Source: Clostridiales bacterium (GTDB taxonomy: Bacteria > Bacillota_A > Clostridia > Christensenellales > Pumilibacteraceae). Taken from it: a stretch of 55,786 nucleotides of DNA. Shown here piece by piece: positions 36,142 to 45,065 of this stretch (the stretch's first letter is position 1; each line of letters opens with the position of its first letter). The stretch is from NCBI GenBank assembly GCA_031264755.1, contig JAISDO010000024.1, positions 1 to 55,786 of the forward strand, in the 5' to 3' direction. The translations under genes were made by a program, and so were the position numbers. A model generated the notes under the pieces. The model worked only from the letters and a program-made list of their open reading frames with translations, searched no databases and was not told the DNA's origin.

Positions 36142-36936
36142 TCAGCTACCAATTGATAGTGTATTGAGCTTGGGCTTTTTTCTAATATTGATTCGGCGTT
36201 TGCATAATCTATAAAATTTTTTGATAACTACACCTTCGATGGCATTGAATATTGCCCGTCCGCCAATTAGATTAAGCAACTGCAGTACATTGACCCAATG
36301 TTTTTGTTTGGCACTAAACCACGACCTACTGCCATGATGTATACTAATAGTATTAGGTGTTATATTGACTTTATGTGTCAACCAATCTTTGGCATACAGA
36401 TACTCCATGTTGAGCAAGGCTATCTTATCATCTATTATCTTAGTTTTGCCATTGTTCTTGATACCAAAATAGTATCTAAATATTGTACTAAAAGCATGAA
36501 CAGATATAAAATTGCTATACTTGATCACATTAGCATCCTGAGTATATATACTAATGACTTCGTTGAGTATAGGAGACTGGGCTTGACTACCAATAATAGC
36601 ATTATTCAACCAATGTTTGTCCTCATATCCCATAAATAACTCATAATGCAACAACTCATCAAATGATTTGAACAACTCAACATCTGTATCTAAATATATA
36701 CCGCCATACTTATTGAGTATGTCTACACGCATCATATCGCTTACTAGAGCCCAATTTTTGAGTTGAGATGCATTGACAATCAAAGGATTGCTCGTCATAT
36801 CGTAGTTGGATTCGTTCCAACATACTATCTCATAGTCAGGACAATGCAACCTCCAACTATCAATACACCTGAGATGTAGCTCTTGCAACGGATTGTCGCC
36901 TATCCATACATAATGTAGTTTTTTGGGTATTGCCAT
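36142..36936 (-). CDS. GT32-like glycosyltransferase, paralogue of the downstream gene
   Basis: A 264-aa homologue of the next gene, sharing IPKKLHYVWIG at the start, CPDYEIVCWNESNYD, the DXD-containing YGGIYLDTDVELF and NNAIIGSQAQ. It has an AAGGA ribosome site. The C-terminal 60 residues are unusually basic (RLCKRRINIRKKPK), as also in its paralogue, and could bind membrane phospholipid. Tandem duplication followed by divergence suggests two successive sugar transfers. The two genes are separated by 244 bp without other features. Confidence 0.85.
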   Translation of the reverse strand: MAIPKKLHYVWIGDNPLQELHLRCIDSWRLHCPDYEIVCWNESNYDMTSNPLIVNASQLKNWALVSDMMRVDILNKYGGIYLDTDVELFKSFDELLHYELFMGYEDKHWLNNAIIGSQAQSPILNEVISIYTQDANVIKYSNFISVHAFSTIFRYYFGIKNNGKTKIIDDKIALLNMEYLYAKDWLTHKVNITPNTISIHHGSRSWFSAKQKHWVNVLQLLNLIGGRAIFNAIEGVVIKKFYRLCKRRINIRKKPKLNTLSIGS

Positions 36937-37024
36937 GTCTATCCTTATTAAAGAAGATATTTGTCAATTGCTACCTCAATTGCTGTATTGAGGTAGGACT
37001 ATCAACTCCGTTCTAACCCACCAG

Positions 37025-37930
37025 TTACTCTTTGGTTATGTCCTGTATAGAATACTCCACAACCTCAACATTGTCGTCAGTCACATGTCTCACAAGCACT
37101 GTCTCTTTGATATAATTAATCTGACTCACTCGTCCACACCTACCCTCAGTATTGCAACAATTTGCTCCTACTTTGGGACACTTGCAATTGATGTCGGAGT
37201 ACTGCTCATTCTCAAATGATAGGCAACAACGCAAGTTGCCACACAGCCCTGTTATATTGCTAGGATTGAGTGGCAGATTTTGATTTTTGGCCATTTTGAT
37301 AGTGCAGTGTCTCTTGAGCCCTAGACTACAACAACAGTCTCTACCGCATGGTCCACATATAGCCAATTGAGAATTGTCTTTGGGTTGAATTGCAACTTGC
37401 CTTAGATCTATATACACCTTGAATTGTCTAGCAAGATCCTTGGCAAATCCCCTAAAATCCACCCTTGACTTAGCCACAAAATAAAAACTCAATCTATGTT
37501 TGTCCAAACTATATTCGGCATCCACTACAGATATGTCCAAACCGAGATTATCTGATATTTTTTGACATATTGCAATAGATTGTTTGGCTTGTTCTGCGTT
37601 GCTTTGGTACGTCTCAATATCTATTTGAGTAGCTATACGCTCCACCGTGTTGTCAAAAGTCGGGGCTTGAAGAGCACCTCCAGTCTCAGATATAGACACA
37701 TCGTTGCTAGAGTTTTGAATTGAGTCAACTACACCCAAAAACATACCTTTTGGGGTTCGCACTACAACTTGCATTCCACTCTTCAACCCTAGTGTACTAC
37801 AACTTGCAATCTTGATTATCCCTCTAGCCCCAAGGTTGACATGTATAGTAGCAACATCTTCACCACTATGTGTATCACTTGTATTGATATTGTATAGCAT
37901 ATAAGTCAGTCCAAAATTGGCAAAATGCAA
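37025..37930 (-). CDS. ricT: PSP1-domain protein RicT (YaaT), RNA-maturation/sporulation regulator
   Basis: A 301-aa PSP1 protein. In Bacillus, RicT with RicA and RicF forms an Fe-S complex that helps RNase Y mature mRNAs and promotes sporulation and competence. The cysteine-rich signature is clear: CGPCGRDCCCS near 195, NITGLCGNLRCCLSFE and the C-terminal CKCPKVGANCCNTEGRCG. The assigned start is TTG; an ATG ten codons in (37900) is possible. It lies 10 nt after holB, the conserved Firmicute order. Its partner enzyme RNase Y is encoded 7 kb upstream in this window. Confidence 0.9.
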   Translation of the reverse strand: MHFANFGLTYMLYNINTSDTHSGEDVATIHVNLGARGIIKIASCSTLGLKSGMQVVVRTPKGMFLGVVDSIQNSSNDVSISETGGALQAPTFDNTVERIATQIDIETYQSNAEQAKQSIAICQKISDNLGLDISVVDAEYSLDKHRLSFYFVAKSRVDFRGFAKDLARQFKVYIDLRQVAIQPKDNSQLAICGPCGRDCCCSLGLKRHCTIKMAKNQNLPLNPSNITGLCGNLRCCLSFENEQYSDINCKCPKVGANCCNTEGRCGRVSQINYIKETVLVRHVTDDNVEVVEYSIQDITKE

Positions 37931-37940
37931 CCAGCATCTA

Positions 37941-38924
37941 TCATAATGCCGCTCTATTGTTGTAACGTTGTTCTAGCAACATAAACAAGAACTGATCAAC
38001 TATACTACTGGTATTGCCATAAGTATGCAACCGATACATAGTTGTCTTGATATGTCTAAGTATACTTGACAATGCAGTCGTCGTGTACCTTTGAGATATA
38101 TCCAACAAGTCTCTAGTATAGGCACTAGATAGCAATAGCTCTGGTATATTGTGCTTGAAGACTACAACATCACGCACTATTACAGTGACAAAATTGACTA
38201 TATCCTTGAGATACTCCTTGTTGTCTATAAGCAATCTAGATGCTCTAGCTATATCTACACTACTTTTGAGTGTCAACAACAACTGTACCGCCAAAATAAA
38301 ATTGTCTCTACATCTTGGATTGCACAACTGCACTGCACGAGTCAAGCTACCTTGCGACATACCAAGTGCAAACTGCAGATTGTCATCATCTGGATAGATA
38401 CCAATCATACTTTGTCTCAACTCCTGATACCCCCAAGGCAACACATCCACAACTTGACATCTAGACAAAATAGTAGGCAACACATCTACCCTATTGCTAG
38501 CACCTAGCACAAACACAACTTGTGCCGGTGGTTCTTCTATACTTTTGAGTAGTTTGTTTTGTGCTTGCTTCGTCGCTGTATCAAAGTTGGCTACCATATA
38601 CACTTTGCAATTGCCAAATGGTGCAATCAATATGCTATCTAGTATGACCTGCACATCACTCACAACAACCTTGTCTTTGTCTATGATGACCACATCACTG
38701 TGTCTATCTTGCAGTACTAGCTTGCAATCACTGCATTGCATGCATGGAGCATTGTCTTGTCTACATATGGACTTAGCAACTTGCAATCTCATAAGACCAC
38801 TCACTGCATCAATATCTTCGGATACCAACATAGTAGCATGAGCAACCCTAGTAGATACACACACTTTGGATTGTCGCAACAATTGTATATGCTTCATATT
38901 TTTTTCAATCCATGCCTCAATCAT
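37941..38924 (-). CDS. holB: DNA polymerase III delta-prime subunit HolB
   Basis: A 327-aa clamp-loader subunit. It shows the zinc-binding cysteines (CRQDNAPCMQCSDC near 55-68), the sensor-like QNKLLKSIEEPPAQVVFVL and the SRC motif (ILSRCQVV). The position where homologues have a (usually degenerate) P-loop reads EDIDAVSG, with no GK(T/S), as expected of a subunit that need not bind ATP. The gene order tmk-holB-ricT supports the call. It is 118 bp after tmk. Confidence 0.9.
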   Translation of the reverse strand: MIEAWIEKNMKHIQLLRQSKVCVSTRVAHATMLVSEDIDAVSGLMRLQVAKSICRQDNAPCMQCSDCKLVLQDRHSDVVIIDKDKVVVSDVQVILDSILIAPFGNCKVYMVANFDTATKQAQNKLLKSIEEPPAQVVFVLGASNRVDVLPTILSRCQVVDVLPWGYQELRQSMIGIYPDDDNLQFALGMSQGSLTRAVQLCNPRCRDNFILAVQLLLTLKSSVDIARASRLLIDNKEYLKDIVNFVTVIVRDVVVFKHNIPELLLSSAYTRDLLDISQRYTTTALSSILRHIKTTMYRLHTYGNTSSIVDQFLFMLLEQRYNNRAAL

Positions 38925-39042
38925 CTCAATAGTTCATCAAGCTATTGCAAAAATCCCACACCCTTAGATATTGCACAAAATCAATTGAAAGACCAAACTT
39001 TTGGGTACGACTCAAAATCACGCATTGCCTAATACTGTACAA

Positions 39043-39654
39043 TCAAACCAAATGCAATCTATGTTGCAACACATCTACAATATTGTTGTGTACGACCTGC
39101 TCCCCTTGACTAGCATCTATCTTGACTATCCTACTATACTTGCTAGCAAGACAAACAAAACCATATCTAACTCTATCAAAGAACTGTTGCGAGAGACACT
39201 CTATACGGTCAGTGCAACCTATGCGTCGCCCAAAAGACTCGCCAACATCCAAGTCCAAAAACAATGTCAAATCTATAGATACACCACTAGTCGCAATATC
39301 ATTGAGTTGATTAATAATATTTATATCAAGTCCACGCCCATATCCTTGATAAGCTACACTACTGTCCACAAATCTATCACACAATACAATTTTGCCTTGT
39401 CTCAATGCTGGCACCAATACATCTTGACAGTGTTGCGATCTGTCCGCCATGTACAACAGTAATTCGGCTATTGGTGTTAGCTCAACATCTACATTCTTGG
39501 AGATTATCAACTCCCTAATTTTAGGATCGTATGGTTGCCTCGTGACTATATTGGGTACATTGCACCTATCCAACCAATCCTTCAACAATCGTATTTGTGT
39601 GGTTTTGCCTACACGATCTATACCCTCAAATGTTACCAACTTGCCTATACTCAT
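39043..39654 (-). CDS. tmk: Thymidylate kinase
   Basis: This 203-aa enzyme phosphorylates dTMP to dTDP. The P-loop FEGIDRVGKTT is at residues 9-19, and the DR(F/Y) nucleotide-binding motif is CDRFVDSSVAYQGYGRGL near 92. A lid region with Arg (SFGRRIG) is followed by the C-terminal IDAS motif (VKIDASQ). It starts 4 nt after lysS, so the two are coupled. The length is normal. Confidence 0.95.
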   Translation of the reverse strand: MSIGKLVTFEGIDRVGKTTQIRLLKDWLDRCNVPNIVTRQPYDPKIRELIISKNVDVELTPIAELLLYMADRSQHCQDVLVPALRQGKIVLCDRFVDSSVAYQGYGRGLDINIINQLNDIATSGVSIDLTLFLDLDVGESFGRRIGCTDRIECLSQQFFDRVRYGFVCLASKYSRIVKIDASQGEQVVHNNIVDVLQHRLHLV

Positions 39655-39658
39655 CTTG

Positions 39659-41203
39659 TCAATTGCGTGGTTTCATTGTGGGGAAAAGTAGCACATCCCT
39701 AATAGATGGACTATCAGTAAACAACATAACTAGCCTATCTATCCCCAATCCCAATCCACCCGTAGGCGGCATGCCATATTCCAATGCATTCAAGAAGTCA
39801 TGATCAAACGGTTGTGCTTCGGCGTCCCCTCTATCTCTCAATGCTTGCTGAGCCCTAAATCTCTCTGCTTGATCTATAGGGTCATTAAGCTCGGTATAAG
39901 CATTGCCAAACTCACGACCAGCTATGAACAATTCAAATCTCTCCGTAAGCCGATTGTCAAAACTTTTTTTCTTAGCTAATGGACTGACTTCTATGGGATA
40001 ATCTGTAATAAAAGTAGGCTGAATCAAGTTAGGCTCTACAAAACGCTCAAAGGCCATATAGAGTATAGTACCCCATGTACTACCTTGTGGCACATCCAAC
40101 CCTATATTGATCATCAACTGAGAGAGTGTATCTACATCATCAGTAGCATCAAAATCCACACCGACATACTTCTTGACGGCACTAATCATATCCAACCTAG
40201 CAAACGGTGTCTTGATATTGATCTGACTATCTTGATACATTATTACACTACTAGACTTGGTCTCTTTGCGTATAGCTCCAAAAATCTTCTCGGTCAACAA
40301 CATCATGTCATCTAGATTTTCATATGCACTATAACACTCCATAATACTGAATTCGGGATTGTGCCTAGTGCTCATGCCTTCGTTGCGAAAGACTCTACCC
40401 AACTCATACACTTTTTCAAATCCGCCCACTATCAAGCGTTTGAGATACAACTCGGGAGCTATACGCAAATACATATCTAGGTCAAGAGCATTGTGATGTG
40501 TCACAAATGGTCTAGCAGTAGCTCCACCTGCTATAGTGCTAAGCACTGGGGTCTCTACTTCTAGATACCCTCTCTTGTCTAGACAAGTACGTATTGCTCT
40601 TATTATATTAGAGCGGACAACAAAGACATTCTTTACTTCTGTATTGACTATTAGGTCTACATGCCTTTGACGATATCTAAGGTCGTTGTCTTGCAATCCG
40701 TGCCACTTCTCAGGTAGTGGCAAGAGAGACTTAGACAAAAGAAGATAATCCTGAACCTCTATGGTTATCTCACCTTTTTGCGTCAAAAAGACTATACCAG
40801 ATACACCTACAATGTCCCCTATATCTAGTTTTTTGTACTCTTCATAAGCATCACCCAAATTGTCCGCCTTAAAGTACAACTGTATTTGCTGATCAAAGTC
40901 TTGTATATGACCAAACGACGCTTTGCCCATTATGCGTTTGGACATGATACGTCCCGCTATCTTAACAGTCTTGTTTTGATAAAAGTCAAATTTCTTTTTG
41001 ATTTCTTTGGCAGTTGCCGTACGTACAAACTTGGTTTGGGCAAAAGGGTTGTTGCCGCTATCTACAAGCTCTTTGAGCTTGTCACGTCTAACTTGCAACA
41101 ATTCACTTATACTCTGATCGTTGTTGTCTACAATATTGTCTTGTGTAACTTTTGTGCTATCCATATCTAAATTGTACAAACTTTGTGTAATGAGCCCTTG
41201 CAA
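39659..41203 (-). CDS. lysS: Lysyl-tRNA synthetase, class II
   Basis: This enzyme of about 500 aa charges tRNA-Lys. An N-terminal OB-fold (KIAGRIMSKRIMGKASFGHIQD) leads into the class II core: motif 2 as VFRNEGMSTRHNPEF with the catalytic Arg, and motif 3 as GLGLGIDRLVM near the C-terminus. The assigned TTG at 41203 has an AGGG site four bases upstream. An ATG at 41164 would shorten the protein by 13 residues and looks closer to the family start, but lacks a ribosome site. It lies 10 nt after greA. Confidence 0.96.
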   Translation of the reverse strand: MQGLITQSLYNLDMDSTKVTQDNIVDNNDQSISELLQVRRDKLKELVDSGNNPFAQTKFVRTATAKEIKKKFDFYQNKTVKIAGRIMSKRIMGKASFGHIQDFDQQIQLYFKADNLGDAYEEYKKLDIGDIVGVSGIVFLTQKGEITIEVQDYLLLSKSLLPLPEKWHGLQDNDLRYRQRHVDLIVNTEVKNVFVVRSNIIRAIRTCLDKRGYLEVETPVLSTIAGGATARPFVTHHNALDLDMYLRIAPELYLKRLIVGGFEKVYELGRVFRNEGMSTRHNPEFSIMECYSAYENLDDMMLLTEKIFGAIRKETKSSSVIMYQDSQINIKTPFARLDMISAVKKYVGVDFDATDDVDTLSQLMINIGLDVPQGSTWGTILYMAFERFVEPNLIQPTFITDYPIEVSPLAKKKSFDNRLTERFELFIAGREFGNAYTELNDPIDQAERFRAQQALRDRGDAEAQPFDHDFLNALEYGMPPTGGLGLGIDRLVMLFTDSPSIRDVLLFPTMKPRN

Positions 41204-41213
41204 CTTGCCCTAA

Positions 41214-41687
41214 CTAACCCAATTTGATTATAACAAATTCTGACTTCTCGCCACCTATACCTGTAGTGTCTACCAATATAGTATCACTAACCTTGCGACC
41301 TATCAACTGTCTACCTATAGGGCTCTCATTGCTAATCTTGTGATTGACAGGGTCAGACTCATGACTACCAACTATCCTATAAGTCTCTTCTTGTCCAATA
41401 GTCTTGTCTAGCAATGTGACTTGACTACCAAGCTTGACTATGTCCGAATTAGTATCTTCTTGTATTATCTCATAGTTGACCAATTTGGCTTCGATATCCA
41501 ATATCTCAGCTTCCATCTTGGCTTGTTCTTCTTTGGCTATATCATACTCTGCATTCTCTGACAAGTCGCCATACTCTCTAGCTTGCCTAATCTTGTCTGC
41601 CATATCAGCACGACCTTCGGTCTTAAGTATCTTAAGTCTAGCCTCTAGTTCGTCCTTGGCTTGCAGTGTCAAATATACTTTGTTCAT
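41214..41687 (-). CDS. greA: Transcription elongation factor GreA
   Basis: This 157-aa factor rescues backtracked RNA polymerase. The N-terminal coiled coil carries the acidic tip (REYGDLSENAEYDIAKEEQ), and the C-terminal FKBP-like domain ends HKISNESPIGRQLIGRK. I chose the ATG at 41687 (MNKVYLT), which matches the family start and has a GGGAG ribosome site five bases upstream, rather than an earlier in-frame start at 41741. It is followed closely by lysS, a common Firmicute pairing. Confidence 0.95.
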   Translation of the reverse strand: MNKVYLTLQAKDELEARLKILKTEGRADMADKIRQAREYGDLSENAEYDIAKEEQAKMEAEILDIEAKLVNYEIIQEDTNSDIVKLGSQVTLLDKTIGQEETYRIVGSHESDPVNHKISNESPIGRQLIGRKVSDTILVDTTGIGGEKSEFVIIKLG

Positions 41688-41876
41688 ACTCGCTCCCAAC
41701 AACCTAAAACCCCTCAAACCTATACACAATTGATTTAGCATTTGAAGTTGATTGATTAGATATTGTCATCAATATTATATCACTTGCAACACAACAATGT
41801 CAAACCAAACAATTGTAACTAGATTGTTACAATTGTTTGGTATAATGACACCAGAATAGTTGTCCTTGTGACACAC

Positions 41877-42596
41877 TCATATTGTGTTGCTAGCTGTCAA
41901 GTTGGCTAGGCACTCTCTCAAGTTGTTGGCTGTTATTTTGAGTTGGTTATTAGCAATCAACCGCACCACTTTGGCTTTGAGCAAGCCTACTTCGGCTAGC
42001 CTCTCTAACTCTACTAATATACTACTAGACTTGCCCATACCCATACCACTATGCGGTACAGCTCCGGCTATTATCGCACTATACTTAGCATCGCACAAGT
42101 TGACAATATTGTAATGTCTGCACTCATAATAATCTACAAAATTTACCCTATTCAACGCAATACCAAAATCGCCCAATATACTATATATATCACCTCTAGC
42201 AATGCAACTATCGCCTAATATACATATCTTGCCTCTAGTTTGCTCAATTCTAGTTACAAAATGCTCAACTCCATACCGGGATACATAGACATCAAGCTCT
42301 CCCTTGATATTAGCTAGACACAAATTGCTCCATATCTCATCACTGACTCTACTGCATGTTTTGTCTATACTGCTACGATGCAACAAGCTCTTGATTGATA
42401 TATACTTGGCAACAATTGGATAGTCCTTGAGTTGAGATATCGTCAATCTGTACCCCTCTCGTTCAGAACTCAAACTGTTGACAAAATTCTGCTTTAGCTT
42501 GTCTATACAATCTCTCTCTAGCTTGGCTCTAAATTCTTTGACAATAGATTGATGTATTTGCTCAAGTTGTTGTATCGAATATGTCATTGATGGCAT
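41877..42596 (-). CDS. Hypothetical protein with a Rossmann-like C-terminal half
   Basis: This 239-aa soluble protein is not one I can place in a named family. The N-terminal 110 residues are helical. The C-terminal half alternates strands and helices in a nucleotide-binding style (GKICILGDSCIA, FVDYYE, YSAIIAGAVPHSGMGMGKSS), and the PHSGMGMG segment looks like a conserved functional loop. An AGAAGAG ribosome site supports the ATG. It is the gene nearest upstream of greA, with a 135-bp gap to its assigned start, and may be in the same transcript. The function is unknown. Confidence 0.75.
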   Translation of the reverse strand: MPSMTYSIQQLEQIHQSIVKEFRAKLERDCIDKLKQNFVNSLSSEREGYRLTISQLKDYPIVAKYISIKSLLHRSSIDKTCSRVSDEIWSNLCLANIKGELDVYVSRYGVEHFVTRIEQTRGKICILGDSCIARGDIYSILGDFGIALNRVNFVDYYECRHYNIVNLCDAKYSAIIAGAVPHSGMGMGKSSSILVELERLAEVGLLKAKVVRLIANNQLKITANNLRECLANLTASNTI

Positions 42597-42769
42597 ATCT
42601 CTTCTTTATTTTGTATTTGGCTAAGCTATGTTGCATGGTTGTCCACACAACACAGTATCCACTACAATATTAGACCAATGTTTAAGTGGGTCGTATATTT
42701 AGCGAATACTAGACGCTTTGATTTTGACTTGCTTATTTTTTATCATTTTCATTGTATATAGTCTATGAG

Positions 42770-42913
42770 CTATATATACATAACACTATCACCAGTAGTA
42801 TCACATTTTCCTATTGCTCCATTCCCACCACTACCACCTACTATATCTTGATTTGTATCTTTCATGCTTAATGCTACATTCAGCAAACTTAAGATCGTAA
42901 CCCAACTTCTCAT
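42770..42913 (-). CDS. Possible small peptide gene (47 aa) with a Gly-Gly motif
   Basis: This short open frame starts at an ATG about 20 nt downstream of a predicted start point. It encodes a hydrophobic N-terminus (WVTILSLLNVALSM), then KDTNQDIVGG and a glycine-rich tail with one Cys (SGGNGAIGKCDTTGDSVMYI). The layout resembles a double-glycine leader followed by a core peptide, but no exporter or modification gene is nearby and no ribosome site is visible. It may be a real small peptide, a remnant, or chance. Confidence 0.3.
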   Translation of the reverse strand: MRSWVTILSLLNVALSMKDTNQDIVGGSGGNGAIGKCDTTGDSVMYI

Positions 42914-42938
42914 CTTGAAATGGTAGTTTCACACAGTA

Positions 42939-42967
42939 ATTATACCAGATTTTCATACAAAATCCAA
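42939..42967 (-). promoter_or_regulatory. Extended -10 promoter for the possible 47-aa peptide
   Basis: TTGGAT (42962-42967), 17 bp, then TGG followed by TATAAT (42939-42944) on the minus strand. The perfect -10 with the upstream TG is strong, and the only feature downstream before greA's neighbour is the small peptide frame. Confidence 0.5.
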
Positions 42968-43191
42968 TCTCACGTAACTATTTACTGCGACTTTTTTACG
43001 AATCATTCTAATCACAATTTTGTGTAGGGAAATTCAAATCCCGTATCTTCATAAAAAATGATAGTTGACAGCAGTGTTAGGTTTAATCTTTTGGGCTCAA
43101 CAAATTTCTAATTTTGTTTTCCAATAAATTTTCTGTACAGTTGTCAAGCGTTTGTCAGTTTTAGGTTTAACTTTATACCACTGCGGTATAC

Positions 43192-43231
43192 AAAAATCCC
43201 CCGCAAATAAGCACTAAGACTTATTTGCGGG
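43192..43231 (-). terminator. Rho-independent terminator of tRNA-Trp
   Basis: A perfect 12-bp stem (CCCGCAAATAAG and complement, 8-nt loop, 43200-43231) is followed on the minus strand by GGATTTTTG. It begins 7 nt after the encoded CCA end. Confidence 0.92.
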
Positions 43232-43237
43232 TTGTTG

Positions 43238-43312
43238 TGGCAGGGGTGACGCGATTCGAACACGCAACCAATGGTTTTGGAGACCACTACTCTACCGTTG
43301 AGCCACACCCCT
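43238..43312 (-). tRNA. trnW: tRNA-Trp (anticodon CCA)
   Basis: Minus-strand transcript with acceptor AGGGGTG/CACCCCT and discriminator G. The anticodon arm reads GTGGT-CTCCAAA-ACCAT, giving anticodon CCA, and the T-arm contains TTCGAAT. The 3' CCA is encoded in the DNA (43238-43240). A terminator follows directly. Confidence 0.97.
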
Positions 43313-43386
43313 ATGCCAAATTACAATGTACCAATTGCAACATATATCAGCTAATCTAGATACACTGTAGTTGATGACTTAAATTG

Positions 43387-43932
43387 CTATCGTATGATTA
43401 TAGGATTGACAAACTTATCATACATATCCTCGCACGCTTGTGTCAATTGTTGCTCAGACTTGGCGTGCACATCAAGTACCCAATACATAGGCAACCACTT
43501 GAGATTGCAATAATTAGCAAGACTCAAAAAGTTGGCAAATTGCATCTCAATAGGAAAAGACGCTAATCCACCTAATGTATAATTAGCTTGCGAAGACGCC
43601 CCACTAACTGCTATCATGAATTGTTTGGCAGGATGTTGTCTCAACTCATTGACAAAGTCAGCATTGTCATTGCCTGTCAAAACTTGCTCTAGATACTTTT
43701 GTAATATGTGTGGGTGACTATACCAATATACAGGGAAGACAACAAGTATTGCGTCGTGTTGTCTTATGATCTCCCTATGCTTAGCTATATCAAAGTTGCC
43801 ATTGACGAGCTCTTGATCTAGACAAATTATTGTATTGCTCTCATCCTTCTTAGCTTGCAAATGTTGCAACCAATTGCTAGAAACATTAGACTTGGACAAG
43901 TCATTGTGTGCAAATACAATCAACCTCTTCAT
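43387..43932 (-). CDS. NAD(P)H oxidoreductase, flavodoxin-fold (KefF/MdaB type)
   Basis: This 181-aa flavoprotein of the flavodoxin_2 family reduces quinones or similar electrophiles with NAD(P)H. It shows MKRLIVFAHND at the start, VVFPVYWYSHPHILQKYLEQVL (FMN-binding, with the typical WYS-P segment near 70) and the later SGASSQANY. The ATG directly follows TATAAT plus 6 bp, so the mRNA is probably leaderless. A 9-bp dyad overlaps the -10 box and start codon, pointing to repression by a dimeric regulator, perhaps redox- or quinone-responsive by analogy with related genes. Confidence 0.85.
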   Translation of the reverse strand: MKRLIVFAHNDLSKSNVSSNWLQHLQAKKDESNTIICLDQELVNGNFDIAKHREIIRQHDAILVVFPVYWYSHPHILQKYLEQVLTGNDNADFVNELRQHPAKQFMIAVSGASSQANYTLGGLASFPIEMQFANFLSLANYCNLKWLPMYWVLDVHAKSEQQLTQACEDMYDKFVNPIIIR

Positions 43933-43967
43933 GTATCAATTATACACTATTTTGATACATAGTGCAA
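43931..43967 (-). promoter_or_regulatory. Promoter with overlapping operator dyad for the oxidoreductase gene
   Basis: TTGCAC (43962-43967), 17 bp, TATAAT (43939-43944) on the minus strand, then 6 bp to the ATG. A perfect inverted repeat ATGTATCAA-N12-TTGATACAT (43931-43960) covers the -10 region and reaches into the start codon. Confidence 0.6.
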
Positions 43968-44063
43968 GAGATTTTTTGATATACAAGCCGCCAACACCAA
44001 CTAATAAGTGTTCAACATTATGTTTTACTTCTTCATTTTAGCTCAATTGTTGTTTATTATTTG

Positions 44064-44933
44064 CTAAGACTTGTCCTGATTGGTGATATTGTTGCTCAAT
44101 TGTTGCATTTGGATTGCAATATTTTGCATAGCTTGATCTACAAAGAGTTGAATCTTGTCTAGAGATTTGTCCACCAATATAGCCAATTGGTCATCTATCA
44201 TAGCAATCAACTCTTTGGAGTTGCCCTGTTTGATATCTGTATTGCCACCAGTAAGATTGTCTATATTTGTAGATTGCGGTATATTTGTATCCACAATAGA
44301 GCTCCCAGTAGTCAACAACAATGTAGTCTGCAATGGTGATATAAATTGTAGTATATCAAACTTGGTTATTTTGACACCGTATTCGCCAACTATAGGCTCT
44401 ATTTTGGACAATAACAATCCACCAATTTTGGTCTTTTGAGCGTCTAATTGACTATACTCTATCTTTTGTGTATTAATAATTTGCAACAAACATCCCCTGA
44501 AATGCTCTAGTACTCTTGGAGTAATCTCACGCAACAGGTCTTGCTTGGTATACTCTTGCTTAAAATCTATGAGCTTGGTTACAAACAGCTTAGAATCACT
44601 CACACTCATATCAACAACACATCTAGCACCCAAATTGACTATATTGTTGGTAGCATAGTCCCTATACTCCAAAAAGTCCTTGGTTATGAAATCCTCTTGG
44701 ATTGTCAATTGTTTGTTGACAAAATAATATTTGTGCTCATCGCTCTTCACACGCTTGTGCATTGTAGTCTCTACAATATTGTCTACAATTTGACCATTTT
44801 TTACAAAAACCACATCACAACTATCTTCAACTACAATCTTGATATTGCGACTCTTGTTGCAAGCATTGCTACAAGTATGCAACTTGACAAGATTATTAGA
44901 TCTGTCTATATCAAATTTTAATACATTTGCCAT
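44064..44933 (-). CDS. SPFH/Band-7-like domain protein
   Basis: A 289-aa protein related to bacterial SPFH proteins of the YdjI/'virion core' type. It has beta-rich N-terminal strands (VVFVKNGQIVDNI), then the SPFH-like section VNLGARCVVDMSVSDSKLFVTKLID, LLREITPRVLEHFRGCL and the closing GEYGVKITKFDILQF. A coiled C-terminal tail (MIDDQLAILVDKSLDKIQLFVDQAMQNIA) probably mediates oligomerisation. There is no membrane helix. These proteins scaffold membrane microdomains, sometimes under envelope stress. It is a single gene between rny and the oxidoreductase. Confidence 0.7.
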   Translation of the reverse strand: MANVLKFDIDRSNNLVKLHTCSNACNKSRNIKIVVEDSCDVVFVKNGQIVDNIVETTMHKRVKSDEHKYYFVNKQLTIQEDFITKDFLEYRDYATNNIVNLGARCVVDMSVSDSKLFVTKLIDFKQEYTKQDLLREITPRVLEHFRGCLLQIINTQKIEYSQLDAQKTKIGGLLLSKIEPIVGEYGVKITKFDILQFISPLQTTLLLTTGSSIVDTNIPQSTNIDNLTGGNTDIKQGNSKELIAMIDDQLAILVDKSLDKIQLFVDQAMQNIAIQMQQLSNNITNQDKS

Positions 44934-45065
44934 AAAATAATACCCTCAATTGTGTCCAATACAATACTGCAAGTCAATTGTATCATAGCAATATATACAA
45001 CATACTTACTACACAACATACCAACACTCATATACAAAATGTTGGCATATTTTGTGATATAGACA

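Larger units (their letters stand above)
42597..43191. other. Long intergenic region upstream of tRNA-Trp's neighbour genes
   Basis: Nearly 600 bp without an established gene. It contains a possible 47-aa peptide gene with its own promoter (42770-42967, listed separately). Two similar direct segments near 43072 and 43157 (CAGT(G/T)TTAGGTTTAA) could be operator-like repeats. The rest is AT-rich and may be decayed sequence next to the tRNA gene, a common insertion site. Confidence 0.4.

Noticed and set aside
38885..38925. CRISPR-like TTTCAATCCATGCC at the start of holB
   Set aside because: It is part of the holB coding sequence, lacks the hairpin and the GAGCGAC end, and is probably chance.
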